Assembly (NCBI GenBank): GCA_024734495.1
Contig: JALMQS010000099.1
Span: 67,626,483 to 67,690,482, forward strand
DNA length: 64,000 nucleotides
Direction: 5' to 3'
Source: Forficula auricularia
Taxonomy: Eukaryota > Arthropoda > Insecta > Dermaptera > Forficulidae
The position numbers and the translations under genes were made by a program. Positions within the stretch are counted from its first letter, which is position 1, and every line of letters starts with the position of its first letter. Under the pieces are notes generated by a model. That model was not told where the DNA came from. It saw nothing but the letters and a program-made list of their open reading frames with translations, and made no database searches. Of the stretch, positions 11,233 to 64,000 are shown piece by piece.

Positions 11233-11660
11233 TTAAGGAGGTTCTTTCCTGACAATCCACACAAAAAGTTTTAGCCTCGTAACCACTCTATAAATATAAA
11301 CTGTGCTAAAATTTTAGGTTATGTTTTTTTAACGTGACTGTACTTTTTACACTGCTATATTCACTTTATGAATGGATCGTTTCCAAGCCATTGAAATTAT
11401 ATACCCTCCACTAAAAATAATCGCCCGAATATGTTTTTTTTTATTTTTTATCAAAACTACGTCAAAAAAATAAAATAATGATCATTTTCCCCACTCTTTA
11501 CCATATGTAAAAAAATTTCATTTTTAATTGCAATTATTTCATGTTTGGTATGGTAAATCGTCTTCAAATTTTAACAGTGTGTTTATTATGCTTTTAATTA
11601 CTTATATTCCAAGTTTCGAAGACTTCTTGAATTTTTGCATTTATGAAAGAACTACCTTAA
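11233..11660. mobile_element. TTAA-flanked MITE, copy 1
   Basis: The ends are TTAAGGAGGTTCTTTC and GAAAGAACTACCTTAA. The interior matches the copies at 15705 and 30184 in inverted orientation (GACAATCCACACAAAAAG). TTAA duplications point to a piggyBac-like source. Confidence 0.7.
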
Positions 11661-12290
11661 CTATCTGGTCTCATTTATATTTAAAAAATAAAATAAAATC
11701 AATATACACATATATCTAAATAAACACTTTTACCTTTTGTGCAAGAATAAATCCAACAAAATATAGGGTATTTAACAATAAATTAAAAAAAAAAAAACTA
11801 TTGAAAGTAAATGAGTTTTCAACGAATGCAGAAATTCAACTGAACTTGAGCTAAAGAAAATATAACTTCTACCCCCACCATGACTCAAAATCCGCCCAAA
11901 AGATGTTACCCCTACTACCCTTTGACTCTAAGCCCCGCCCACAAAACAGAAATTCTAGACTCGTGTACTATACTTAACCTCACCTCAAAATTGATCTCGA
12001 CTGATGTTCTCGATATAGGCAAACAGTTTTCTAAATGAACACAAGTAATTTGTGTTCTCACTTGTGATTTGATATGCTTCATACAAATCTGGGGAAATAA
12101 GCTGACGTGTTCTAATGTGGCCATCCACTTAACTTTACCATACAACCTGGCCCCTCATTTATATTTAATATTCAATAAAATTATTTATAATCATGTAAGG
12201 AGGGGGTTAGTTTTTACATTTTTAGACTCCTGGTGGCCCAATGTTTAATATATATATATATATATATATATACATACCCATTTCTTTGTA
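11661..12290. other. USP47 first intron, repeat debris and AT microsatellite
   Basis: The stretch holds a copy of the AAGCTGACGTG repeat at 12092-12240 and an (AT)n run at about 12246-12271. Nothing coding is seen. Confidence 0.5.
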
Positions 12291-12654
12291 AGTAACAAAT
12301 AGACACGTTTTTATTTGCTCCGTAACTTGACTGTTTTTTTGAGTGGTCTAATTTTCAAAACTTTCTAATTATTTTACATCAAACTATTCGTTAAAAATTC
12401 CTCTTTCTAGTGATATAATTTATTTAATTTTACTTTTCGTAATTTAATTAATATTTGTGATTATTTGTTTAGCCAATCAAATAATTGGCTAACTTATTTT
12501 ATTTTTATTTTATTTCAATTCGTTACATTGTGTTTGAAGACAAGAGGATCATCTCACAAACCATAAGTTTCGAATTTCAATTGATTTTCTTTCTCTTAAT
12601 ACATTGCATTTGAAATAATTTTTTAATTTTAACAATAATATTATTTTACCTATG

Positions 12655-15345
12655 TTACCTCATATCTCCGCCAATTGTGAGCCGATTTTGAAAAAAAAAT
12701 TTGCATTGGGTCCAGTCTAGGTTCCGATTGGTCTCATTTTTCTTTCGTAGGTATTAGGCCTTTTTTGTTAGGTTTGTTCAGGACTAACTTCTTTGTTTAT
12801 GAACGGATTTCGATGATTCTTTTTTTATTGCAAAGGGGGTTTCTTAGGGATGGTGCAATATTAATTTGGTCAAGTTCTGATGATAGGATCACTATTAATA
12901 ACATCACTAAAAAGAGAAAAATAAAAATTTTTAAGAAAAAAATAAAACCGACTTCAAAAAAATTAAATGCAACAAATAAAATACACTAAAAGGTATAAAA
13001 TAATTATTATCTTATTTAGTTACAACTAAAGACGAAATATTAACATCATCATCATCATCATTGAGTATACAGTCCTAAGACTGGTTTGATGCAACAATCC
13101 GTCTCCACTCGACTCTGTCCCCAGCCAGCTGTTTGACCTCTCTAAATGTCTGGCATCCCATATCCCCAATTATTTGGTTGAAATATTCTAATCTGGGTCT
13201 TCCCCTTCCCCTTTTCTTTCCCACCTCCCCTTCCAAGATATCCCTAAGCAGTCCCCCATGTCTCAGTGTGTGCCCCATCATCTGACCTCTTCTCTTCTTC
13301 AGACTCTTCCACAAGGTTCTTCTTTCTCCGATTCTTCCAAGAACTTCTTCATTTGTAATTTTATCCATCCATTTGATATTCATCATTCTTCTGTAGCACC
13401 ACATTTCGAAAGCCTCTAATACTCTAATCTCTTTCTCTCCGCTTTTCTAATTGTCCAGGTTTCACACCCGTACATGGCTATGCTCCATACATATGTCTTC
13501 AATAGCAACTTCCTGTTTTCTAAGCTGATTGAGGAGGAGCATAGTAGTTTTTGTTTTGAATTAAACCCCATTTTTGCTTGGGCAATTCTTGATTTAATTT
13601 CGTTTTTGCTCCTCCCATCCCATGTTATTTTACTTCCTAGGTAGCGGAATTCCTTAACTCCTTCTAGGTTTTCTTGGTTAATTTTGATGCATTCCTGTCT
13701 CGTTTGTTCTTTTTTTGTACATACTAGGACCTTGGTTTTATTCTTGTTTATTTTCATTTTGATTTCTTCTATTAGGATTTGGTTAATTCCATTCAAGGCG
13801 TCCTCTAATTCTTTTTTATTGCTTCCTAGAAGGGCAATGTCATCGGCAAATCTTAACATAGCGATCTTTTGACCTTGGATTTCGATACCTGTATCAATTT
13901 TGTCTTTGAATTCTTTAATCGCTTCTTCTATGTATAAGTTGAAAATCATGGGTGACAGCACACATCCTTGTCTTACACCTTTTTTATTTTGGCTTCTCTT
14001 TGCTCATCTCCAATATTTATAATTGCCGTCTGGTTTTGATATAGATTGTAGATTAGTCTTCTCTCCTGAATTTTATTCCCGCCTGTTTTAATATTTTAAA
14101 CATAATTTCCCAATTGACGTTATCGAATGCTTTTTCTAGGTCTATGAATCCGATGTAGACAGATTCTTCCCTGATAAAAGCCCTTTCTATTATTAGTCTA
14201 AGAGAGAGAATTGCTTCTCGGGTGCCTCTGTTTCTTCTAAAGCCGAACTGGTCTTCCCCAGATTTTCTTCAACTCTTTGTTCTATTCTTCTTTGGATTAT
14301 TTTGGTTAGGATTTTGGAGGCATGTGAGGTTAGGCTAATGGTCCTGAAATTTTCACATTTATCCGCGCCTGTCTTTTGGGAAGTGTGACTATTTTGTTTT
14401 TTTGGAAATCTTTTGGGATGATTCCCAATTTATAGATTTTGCTAATTAGTTCAAAGAGTTTGTCAAGTGCCTTTTCCCCAGAGTTCTTTAGGATTTCAGC
14501 TTGTATATTGTCTATTCCGGGTGCTCTATTATTTTTTAGTTCCTTCAAAGCTGTCTCGAATTCTGACCTGAGTATGGGGTCTCCTAATTCGTTTTCGTCC
14601 ACAGATTCTTCTTCTTCTATTGGGTTCATTGTTTTTCTTCTCCATAGAGTTCTTCTAGGTGTTCCTTCCATCTATTTGCCTGTTCGTTTTCGTTTAGAAT
14701 AATGTGGCCTCCTTTATCTCTTATGTTCTTGCTTTTTGGCTTGTCTTCTTGAAAATTTCTTTTTATTGCCCTATAGGCTACATCAACTTTTCCCAATACT
14801 AGATTTTCGTTGACTTCTTTACATTTTTCTTGAATCATTTTTTCTTTTGCATTTCTACATTCTCTTATAACTTTCCATCTTAATTTTTTATATGTTTCTT
14901 TCCCTTCTTCGTCTTTTCTGTTCTTAAATTTTCTTCGTTCGTCAATCAGTTGCAGTATTTCGTCTGTTACCCATGTCTTTTTAATTTCGTTTTTCTTTAA
15001 TTGAAGGACTTCGTTGGCTGTTTCGGTCAGGCTTGATTTCATATCATTCCATTCTTGTTCGATTTACAACTAAAGACGAAATATTAACATGAAATTACTT
15101 TTTTAAGTCAGTGCCAAACATATACCTTTTATGAATCGCACTCGACGGATCTTACTTAATACGTTTGGTGGGTACGCTCGCTTATAGGTTTAGTTTGTTT
15201 GACAACGACTTCAAAAAGTATTTTCATGTTAATATTTCGTCGTTTAGTTGTAACTAAATAAGATAATAATTATTTTATACCTTTTAGTGTATTTTATTTG
15301 TTGCATTTAATTTTTTTGAAGTCGGTTTTATTTTTTTCTTAAAAA
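12655..15345. mobile_element. GAAGTCGG foldback split by a LINE
   Basis: Left part 12655-13046 and right part 15064-15345 are inverted relatives (ending in GAAGTCGGTTTTATTTTTT) of the uninterrupted element at 42830-43530. The RTE-like LINE at 13047-15063 was inserted into it, so the foldback is older. Confidence 0.75.
13047..15063 (-). mobile_element. RTE-like LINE, 5' truncated, 27-bp TSD
   Basis: The minus strand encodes linked RT blocks: LKNNRAPGIDNIQAEILKN, VYIGFIDLEKAFD, GCVLSPMIFNLYIEEA, LRFADDIALLG, VKEFRYLGSKITWDG and MYGCETWTIRKAERK, ending FREVKQLAGDRVEWRRIVAS. Two or three frameshifts or stops break it into pieces, so it is dead. The tail is (ATG)n. Flanking duplications 13020-13046 and 15064-15090 are identical over 27 bases (TTACAACTAAAGACG...). 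The endonuclease half is missing. Confidence 0.9.
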
Positions 15346-15704
15346 TTTTTATTGTAGAGCGAAATGCCATGGTTTCGCTCAATTTTTTTAATCAAAATAG
15401 TTACAGCCATTTTTTAGATATTTTGAAAAAAAACAACACTATTTTCATGCACGATTACAATACTTGACCATACCCTGTATGGCAAAGTAAAAATATAGAC
15501 TAGTCAGATATTCAGCGCCTGGTAACGCAACCTGCAATCCAGGGCGTTCTAATTGAATTCACTATTACAGGCGCGGCGCTGAATGCTTAATCATGTCAAA
15601 AACACACCTAGATGTCTTTCTGTATCTTTTGGCAAGCAACAAACAAAAATTGAAGAAAATTTGAAAAATTTTCAAGACTCCATATGCACACCAGTTAGAG
15701 TCAT

Positions 15705-16228
15705 TTAAGGTAGTTCTTTCACAAATACAAAAATTCAAGAAGTCTTCCGAAACTTGGAATATTATAGTCATTAAAAGAATAATACACACACTGTTAAAAT
15801 TTGAAGACGATTTACCACACCAAACATGAAATAATTGTGATTAAAAATGACATTTTTTACATATGGTAGATTGGAAAAGGGTGGGGGAAATGATCATTAT
15901 TTTATTTTTTTCATTGAAGGACTTTCACCATCTTGATGAAAAACTAATATTTGTTAGAATAATATATTCGCAGTAACTTAAAAATAAATTGAAATTATTT
16001 ACCAAGTAGTTTTGATAAAAAATAAAAAAAACATATTTGGGTGATTATTTTTAGTGGAGGGGATAAAATATCAATGGCTTGGAAACGATCCATTCATAAA
16101 TAGAAAGTTTCGTAAAATGTACAGTCATGTTAAAAAAAAAACACTAAAATTTTAACACCGTTCATATTTATAGAGTGGTTACGAGGCTAAAACTTTTTGT
16201 GTGGATTGTCGCAAAATAACCTCCTTAA
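15705..16228. mobile_element. TTAA-flanked MITE, copy 2
   Basis: The ends are TTAAGGTAGTTCTTTC and AATAACCTCCTTAA with TTAA on both sides. It is 524 bp and non-coding. Related copies are at 11233, 30184 and 63797. Confidence 0.8.
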
Positions 16229-16638
16229 AGGTGTATTTACAATGTACACTGCGGTGCAAAAAAATCGAATAAATAGCAAATTATTTTTAAAATTTTTACA
16301 AAAACCATATAATTTGTTCTATTAACTCTTAAACTTAACATATTCAATAAATATTGTTGATCATTTTAGAATTTTATAAAAAAGATAAGTAAAATTAAAT
16401 TAACAGATACAATTACAAATTATCATACTTTCTCAAGTAAAGTAAAGTGTTACATTTAAATAAAGTTTTAATAAAAGATCAAATTCCATTTGAAATATCA
16501 ATCAAATGAATCATTTTGAATTATGCATCATAGATAAAATATACAAAATGAATATTTCTCAAGTTCAAGCAGATCGCGGTAATCTTACTTTTTAGTTTAC
16601 TATACAGGGTATGGTCAAGTATTGTAATCTTGCATGAA

Positions 16639-17150
16639 ATAAGCTGACGTGTTCTGATGTGGCCATCCACCTGACTTTACCATACAACCTCACTTACATT
16701 AATATTTAATAAAATTATTTATAATCATGTAGGGGAAGGGGGGTTAGTTTTTGCATTTTTAAACTCCTAGGGGCACACTGATTATGTATACAAAATTTGG
16801 TTGAGTTTGGTAAATGGCCAAGATTTTCATTTTTTGACCCTCCACCCCTCCCCCCATTTTGGGCGGTTAGTTTTTGCATTTTTAGACTTTTGGGGACCCA
16901 CCGATTATGTATACAAAATTTGATTGAGTTTGGTAAATGGCCAAGATTTATAATGTAGGTTATCTGATATTTCTATGATAAAATATATACCTACAAGCTC
17001 GGACAGTGTTGCCAGATTTGTCAAAAGAGAACTGGATTGGCTAGTAGAGGTACATAAACAGCAAAAAGTTTTGGGCTTCTGAATTATAAATCCTTATTGT
17101 CTGTTCTATATACTCTAGAATTAACTTTTTGCCAGTATTGTCGCGAAATC
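16639..17150. repeat. Repeat fragments, including a TTAA-MITE end
   Basis: Bases 16639-16960 carry the AAGCTGACGTGTTCTG family with an internal duplication (TTAGTTTTTGCATTTTTA twice). Bases 16955-17148 match the right end of the 732-bp TTAA MITE (28618-28811). Confidence 0.65.
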
Positions 17151-18090
17151 TGCAAGTCCCTTCTCTCATTTGGCCGCTATTTTAAATATCATCGCTAATA
17201 ATTTTATAAGCGAAAGAGAACGAAATCTGGCGGCCAACGGGTAAACTATTTTTGTATGCATTGAGAGAGAGTAAAGTTATATATAGCAACACTTTCACTA
17301 AACGTGTGGAACAAAAATGATTTTTCAGTTTCCGGGTGCTATCTTCAATAAAATAATCTATTAGGTTAGTTGTCATAATTAACCTTATTTTTCCTGTTTT
17401 ATCTATTAAATCACAATTCAATTTGATTTTCTATCCTGTTTTATTTTAAAACAAATTTCCAATAAAAAAAATCCCTGAATATATATATATTAGCCATCCT
17501 GAATGACGTAAACATCAATATCAAATGCTCCATTTCAATAAGTTTTTTTCTTATTTTTTTATCAAGATTTACCTTCCCGGAACAATCTTAAAATATATAC
17601 AATATTAAAATTAATTTCTTAATATAGAAAAAAAGAAAATTTAAAAATTTTCATATTAAAGACCGCACCCATTACTAAAACTAAATTCTTGATGCCATGC
17701 TTAAAACATTTTTTTTCATTAAATAATATTTTTAAGCAATAATATACAATAAAATTATTCGCTATTTGGGATTATTATATTGAAAATTAATAAAATTGAT
17801 AAAATGTTGAACTATTATATATCAAATTTGTAGATTTATATATATTATTCCTAAATTTTTTGACTTAAACATATAGGTTATTATCATTAATATATTATAT
17901 TTAATATTTGAATTTGTGTGATTATTTCATTAATTTATAAATTTATGTATAATTTCTATGTATATTATATTTAAAAAATCATATCCCTACATATATAATA
18001 TAAATATATTTATAATTTTTATAATTATAGATTATAAATACATATATACATATTTGTAGGGATATGATTTTTTAAATTATATTAGATAGG
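17151..18090. other. AT-rich intron with a short inverted repeat
   Basis: Very AT-rich. TTTAAAAAATCATATCCCTAC (about 17968) and its inverse (about 18057) bracket an AT loop. No gene is seen. Confidence 0.4.
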
Positions 18091-18445
18091 AATTATACAA
18101 AAATTTAATTAATTATCCTTTAATTAACGTTTTACTAATTATTTTATATAAAAGAATTTATTCTTATTCTTATAATGCAAGAAATTATACAAAAATTTAC
18201 TTAATTATCCTTTGATTAACGTTTTACTAATTATTTTATATAAAAGAATTTATCTTATTCTTATAATACAATTATATAAAAATTTACTTAATTATCCTTT
18301 GATTAACGTTTTACTAATTATTTTATATAAAAGTATTTATTCTTATTCTTATAATACAAGAAATTATACAAAAATTTACTTAATTATCCTTTGATTAACG
18401 TTTTACTAATTATTTTATAAAAAAGTATTTATCTTATTTAATAAA
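18091..18445. repeat. AT-rich minisatellite, about four units of 85-90 bp
   Basis: The unit contains TTAATTATCCTTTGATTAAC then GTTTTACTAATTATTTTATA and is repeated at about 18113, 18200, 18288 and 18378. Short ORFs within it are repeat artefacts. Confidence 0.85.
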
Positions 18446-18907
18446 TACTTATTTTTTTAAATTAAATTTATATTCTGGAGTGAATATTTATATTTTTCTG
18501 TATATAAATGGAATTTTTTTAAAATTACTTGTTAATTAATAAGTTTTTTTTTCTCCGAACCAGTAATAGCAATACTAACTTGATAGTGTAATAAGGCTTT
18601 TTCTAAATTTAACTTGATCCTGTTCCAAAAAGATTCAGCCTGCCCTCTCTATCCGAGACGATACAAGCGAATCTGGCCTGAGGCCAATTTTATCGAAACA
18701 GGGGGGGGTTATTCATTTATTATTATGCCTATCCGATGATACATATTTTTAATAATATTCTATTAACAAAATCTATTTAAAAAATTTAAATAAATTATTC
18801 ATTATGTTCTTATTATAATCTCGCACACACTCTCTCTCTATAAATACATGTATATTTAACTAAAAAAAATATAGATTTAAATTAAGAACCCAATCATGTG
18901 TTTGCAG

Positions 18908-60400
<41,493 letters not shown>

Positions 60401-60774
60401 GTAAGTAAAATAATTTCACTCATCTTAAAACTCAAAATATGAAAAATTATTTTTTTACTAATCTTTTTCAATTATTGTTGAAAAAACATCACTTTTTTTT
60501 TTTACTTTAAAAAAATATTACTCACAACTCACTGGGTACAGCAGAATTGATTCAAGTCTAGTACTAGTAGAAGTACACCAAACTCTTTTTTTATACACTT
60601 TTTTACACGAATTTGAAGTTTCACAGTTCAAAAAACTTTTTCTTTTTCTGGTTTTCATTGTTTTATTAGAGGATTTTTTAAATTATTGAATTTACAATTA
60701 GGAAAGCCATAGGGGATATGCAGGGTAAAAATGCCTTTTGTAAATATCTTAATGATATTCTATGGATATCCTAT

Positions 60775-61500
60775 ACTACTAAAGCGCATTTGTGCCTGCC
60801 TCTGTACCTATGTCCGTCTCCCAGGGGGTGGGAGGTGGGGTACAGTGTGGGATCCAGGGGTGGGGGTTGGCAAGTAATAAAGGGTATTTCTTTCTGTGCC
60901 TGTACCTATATTCAGGGGGCTACTAAAGGGCATTTGTGCCTGCGTATATACCTATATTTGTTCGTCCCTCAGGGGGGGGGGCGGGGGGGCAGGGCATGGT
61001 GAGTCAGGGATGGATGTGAGGGTCCAGGGGTACTAAAGGTCATTTCTCTCTGTATCTGTACCTATATCACATATTACTAAAAGGCATTTGTGCCTGTCTC
61101 TGTATGTACCTATGTTTCTATGTCCCCCCAGGGGTTGAGAGGTGGGAGGCAATGGTGGGGGTTGGCGTCCAGGGGAAAGGTGAGGGTTCAAGGCGTGTGT
61201 GGAGTCATGGGGTGGGGGTTCAGGGGGCTGCTAAGGGGGATTTATGCCTATGTCTGTACCTATATATATATATACTACCTATGGTGGGGTCCAGGGGAAA
61301 GGTGGGGGTCCATGGGTGGCGAGTCCAGGGGGTAGGTTTACTGGGTTGGAGGGTGATCAGAGGCGGGGGAGAATTTCTGGGGTTGGGGAGATGGTCGGTG
61401 GTTGGAGATGGAGGAGAGGGAGTGTTCAAGTGACGAGGGGTCCAGGGGGCGAAGTCCCTTGGCTAAACAAGAGGCCCACCAAAGGCGGGCCTTGCAGCTA
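60775..61500. repeat. G-rich degenerate minisatellite
   Basis: The motif ACTAAAGGGCATTTGTGCCTG followed by TCTGTACCTAT and G-runs repeats about five times with irregular spacing. Gly/Arg-rich ORFs within it are artefacts. Confidence 0.75.
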
Positions 61501-61815
61501 GTGTAGATACTATAGAAATATAAAGATCCTGAAAATTTCAGACTTTAATCTATATCGGTCTCTTCAAAAAGTAAAAATAAGTAAAAATTGGAAAATAATT
61601 TTTTCTTTGGATTGAATTAACCAATTTGTTTGAAAATTTAGTATGTTATGCAGGAGATAGAGAACTTTTAACGGACACCATGGACCAATTTTTAGCTTAA
61701 TAAGTTGATGATCAAAAAAATTATTATTATTATTTTCTCTTACTTTTTCAATTTTTATTATTATACTTTTTGAGCAAAATTATGTTTCTATCATTTTTAC
61801 ATTTCTTATAAGATC

Positions 61816-61965
61816 TAGTACCTGGAGCCACCGAGCGATGCACGGCAACCAAATTAAAAAAAATACAAATATATATAGTACACGCCCTCTGGACCCCCCC
61901 TCCCCGAAAGCACACAACTCGCCCCACCCCCGATCCCCACAACTGCACCCTACCTCTTAATTAAA
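61816..61965 (-). repeat. Helitron-like end fragment
   Basis: Starts AGTACCTGGAGCCACCGAGC and continues into a C-rich segment, as at 9793 and 21291. Confidence 0.55.
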
Positions 61966-62160
61966 TTATTAAATTATTTTCTAATTTTTACTTATTTTGA
62001 CTTTTTGAAGAGACCGAAATAGATTGAGGTCTGAAATTTTCATGATCTTTATATTTCTATAGAATCTACATATCCATAGAATATCATTAAGATATTTACA
62101 AAAGGCATTTTTACCCTGCTTATCCCCCTATGGCCTTTGTTTTACACCTTTTTTTTCTAG

Positions 62161-62176
62161 GCGAATTTCTGAGTAA
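62161..62176 (+). CDS. USP47: Possible USP47 microexon or alternative terminal exon
   Basis: A strong acceptor (CACCTTTTTTTTCTAG, exact base near 62160) is followed by GCGAATTTCTGAGTAATG. Read in phase from exon 13 this gives K-R-I-S-E and a stop at 62174-62176. Alternatively a donor A|GTAATG would define a 12-base microexon leading to an exon beyond the window. The family has a basic segment (RLRKK) here, so the microexon reading is attractive but unproven. Confidence 0.35.
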
Positions 62177-62339
62177 TGTATGTTTTTATTCAATTGAGCT
62201 TAAAGTTCGAAAGAGTTTAATATATTCTGAATAAAATTAATATAAAATCTTCTTAATTGACTTTTATATTAAATAATAATAAAATGATTTTGAATATGGT
62301 AAAAAAAAACCTTATAACATAAACCAAGATTTTGTTTAT

Positions 62340-63660
62340 TCTTCTTCTTCTTCTTTCGGATGGGCCTACTGAGGACCACGTTTGTTCAACTGTTGGGATT
62401 TTATTTTAGCCCAGTATGTACGCATCACTTCCCCGTGCCTTTCTTTTCTTTCTTCCGACCAAGAGGTGCCTTTTTTAAGCGGGTTCTCCTGAAAACTCTT
62501 GACTTTTTTGAGAGTAAGTCTTATTGTTTGTCTGTCTTGTAAGTCAATTAGTCCCATCTCTTTGATGTCCTTCTCAGTTTCTGTTAGCCAAGTAGTACGG
62601 ACTTTCTTGTTCCGTTACAATGGGTCGCAATGACGCCGAAAAATAAAACATTCCTAGAAGTAAAAGTTTGAATCGATAGTAAAATTCTTTTCTAACTTAA
62701 TCAGCGCTTCACACTTTTTTACTTCTAGGAATGTTTTTGATTTTTCAGCCTCGTACGATTATTGTCTTCTTCAACGTCGTAATCCTCTTTACAGAGGAGT
62801 CGTGACCCTCATTTCTTCCATATTCTAAGAGCCCTAGTCTTCCCAATTGCAGCCCGCCAGCGTGGTCTGTTTCTGGCCATCGCCGTTGCAGCATGGAGCG
62901 TAATACCAAGTTGGGCCTTTATTTGATCCGCCCATCTTGCTGATGATCTGCCTCTTCTTCTTTTGCCTTCCACCTTGCCCTGCACGATGATCCCTTCCAA
63001 GCCTGTATCTGAGCGGGTGAGGTGGCCGAAGTACTTGATCACTCTCTCGAGTACCATCCCAGAGAGACGCCGGTCCGCGTGGACTTCCTCTATAATTGAC
63101 TTATTAGTTCGGTGAGCCGTCCACGGGATTCTCAACATTCTCCTCCAACACCACATTTCGAAGGCATCAATCCGATCGCAGTTGTTCTTCTTTAGGGTCC
63201 ATGTTTCGGAGGCATAGAGTGCGACAGGGAAAACGAGAGTCTTGACAATAATGACTTTTGTATTAGTTGTTATGTTTTTGTCCTGACAGATCTTGGTCAG
63301 TCTGACCATTGCCAACCTCCCAAGTTGTAGCCGTCGGTTAATGTCTCCATCAGATCCTCCTTCGTTGGTAATCATGGATCCCAAGTTTACGAAGTAGTCG
63401 ACCACATCATAACTATCAAGTTGTTTAATGTCCGGCCTGTTGTTGTTTGCCCTGTCTACGATCATTAATTTGGTCTTCTCCTAGTTGAGAATGAGCCCAT
63501 AATCTTTGCTCACTGTTTCGAGGCGTTCCAAGAGTTGGATTATTTCTTCCTCTGATGAGGAAAATCAAGAGAGTTGTATCATCCGCATAGCGCAAGTTGG
63601 ACACCTTTATTGTACTTCCCATTAAATTAAAACTGAGCGAATTCAACTATAACCGTAAGA
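62340..63660 (-). mobile_element. RTE-like LINE remnant, minus strand
   Basis: Frames encode VSNLRYADDTTLLI (63646-63425) and YFVNLGSMITNEGGSDGDIN, YASETWTLKKNNCDRIDAFE, MWCWRRMLRIPWTAHRTNKS and QIKAQLGITLHAATAMARNR (63465-62809). Frameshifted and 5' truncated. A further repeat end with (GAA)n is at 62340-62360. Confidence 0.85.
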
Positions 63661-63796
63661 CAATACCTCAGAAATCCTAGAATTAATTTTCTGCTCATTA
63701 GTACGGTTCTGTGATTGAAAAGTGTATTTTTAAAAAAATCTTTTTTTTATTTGATACGTTTTAGTCATAATGGGATTTCTATAAGACATCTATTTA

Positions 63797-64000
63797 TTAA
63801 GGTAGTTCTTTCGCAAATGCAAAAATTCAAGAAGTCTTCGAAACTTGGAATATAAGTCATTAAAAGCATAATAAACACATTGTTAAAATTTGAAGACGAT
63901 TTACCACACCAAACATGAAATAATTGCGATTAAAAATGAAATTTTTTACATAGGTAGATAGGGAAAGAGTGGGGAAATGATCATTATTATTTTTTTTTTA
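63797..64000. mobile_element. TTAA MITE, truncated by window edge
   Basis: Begins TTAAGGTAGTTCTTTCGC and matches 15705-15910. Confidence 0.75.

Larger units (their letters stand above)
60700..62150. mobile_element. Foldback holding a GC-rich minisatellite
   Basis: GCCATAGGGGATATGCAGGG and TTCAGACTTTAATCTAT on the left recur inverted on the right (to 62140). A G-rich minisatellite at 60775-61500 and a Helitron-like end at 61816-61965 interrupt it. Confidence 0.65.

Noticed and set aside
12765..12989. 74-residue ORF, with a relative at 43128-43322
   Set aside because: The similarity comes from the shared GAAGTCGG foldback DNA; the peptide is Lys/Ile-rich with no domain.
18212..18394. 60-residue Ile/Leu/Tyr-rich ORF
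   Set aside because: It runs through an AT-rich minisatellite.
18896..18907. Upstream ATG as USP47 start
   Set aside because: It lies in the acceptor tract (TGTGTTTGCAG) just before the next ATG, so it should be spliced out.
60718..61501. Gly/Arg/Trp-rich ORFs
   Set aside because: They overlap in several frames of a G-rich minisatellite and show no domain.

Overview
The window looks like nuclear DNA from an insect-like arthropod. It is very AT-rich, has many introns with GT-AG borders, and is saturated with arthropod-style transposable elements (RTE- and jockey-like LINEs, mariner, hAT, TTAA- and TWA-flanked MITEs, tRNA-derived SINEs, Penelope-like hammerhead repeats). The order cannot be fixed from sequence alone.

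Only two host genes are supported, and they are divergent. On the minus strand, RFWD3 (RING and WD40 E3 ubiquitin ligase) has coding exons at 7476-7569, 7106-7296, 2781-2868 and 1-1391. Its last few codons lie off the left edge. A non-coding first exon probably ends at 10638. On the plus strand, USP47 (ubiquitin-specific protease 47) has thirteen coding exons from 18908 to 60400, possibly a 12-base microexon at 62161, and a 3' end beyond the right edge. A non-coding first exon probably ends at 10760. The two putative first exons lie about 100 bases apart, suggesting a shared bidirectional promoter near 10.7 kb. One gene attaches ubiquitin and the other removes it, and both families are known from DNA-damage control.

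Layout: 1-7.6 kb, RFWD3 coding exons with introns holding a TIR element, a tRNA-like foldback, a 71-bp MITE and two LINE fragments. 7.6-18.9 kb, divergent promoter region and first introns, with RTE and other LINE pieces, TTAA MITEs and Helitron-like repeats. 18.9-34.8 kb, USP47 exon 1 and a 15.7-kb intron holding a 170-bp tandem array, large foldbacks, a 1.2-kb AC/AG/C microsatellite, hAT and MITE copies, and several inverted hammerhead pairs. 34.8-60.4 kb, the remaining USP47 exons among MITEs, an internally deleted mariner, a hAT, a SINE and palindromes. 60.4-64 kb, a GC-rich minisatellite in a foldback, an RTE-like LINE remnant and a truncated MITE.

The most interesting layer is a set of hammerhead ribozyme motifs (CUGANGA core, helix II, GAAAC, GUH cleavage site), mostly arranged as divergent inverted pairs in short elements with no reverse transcriptase. 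Several have intact cores with compensatory helix I and II pairing. They resemble the ribozymes known from Penelope-like elements. No CRISPR, operon or prokaryotic feature is present.
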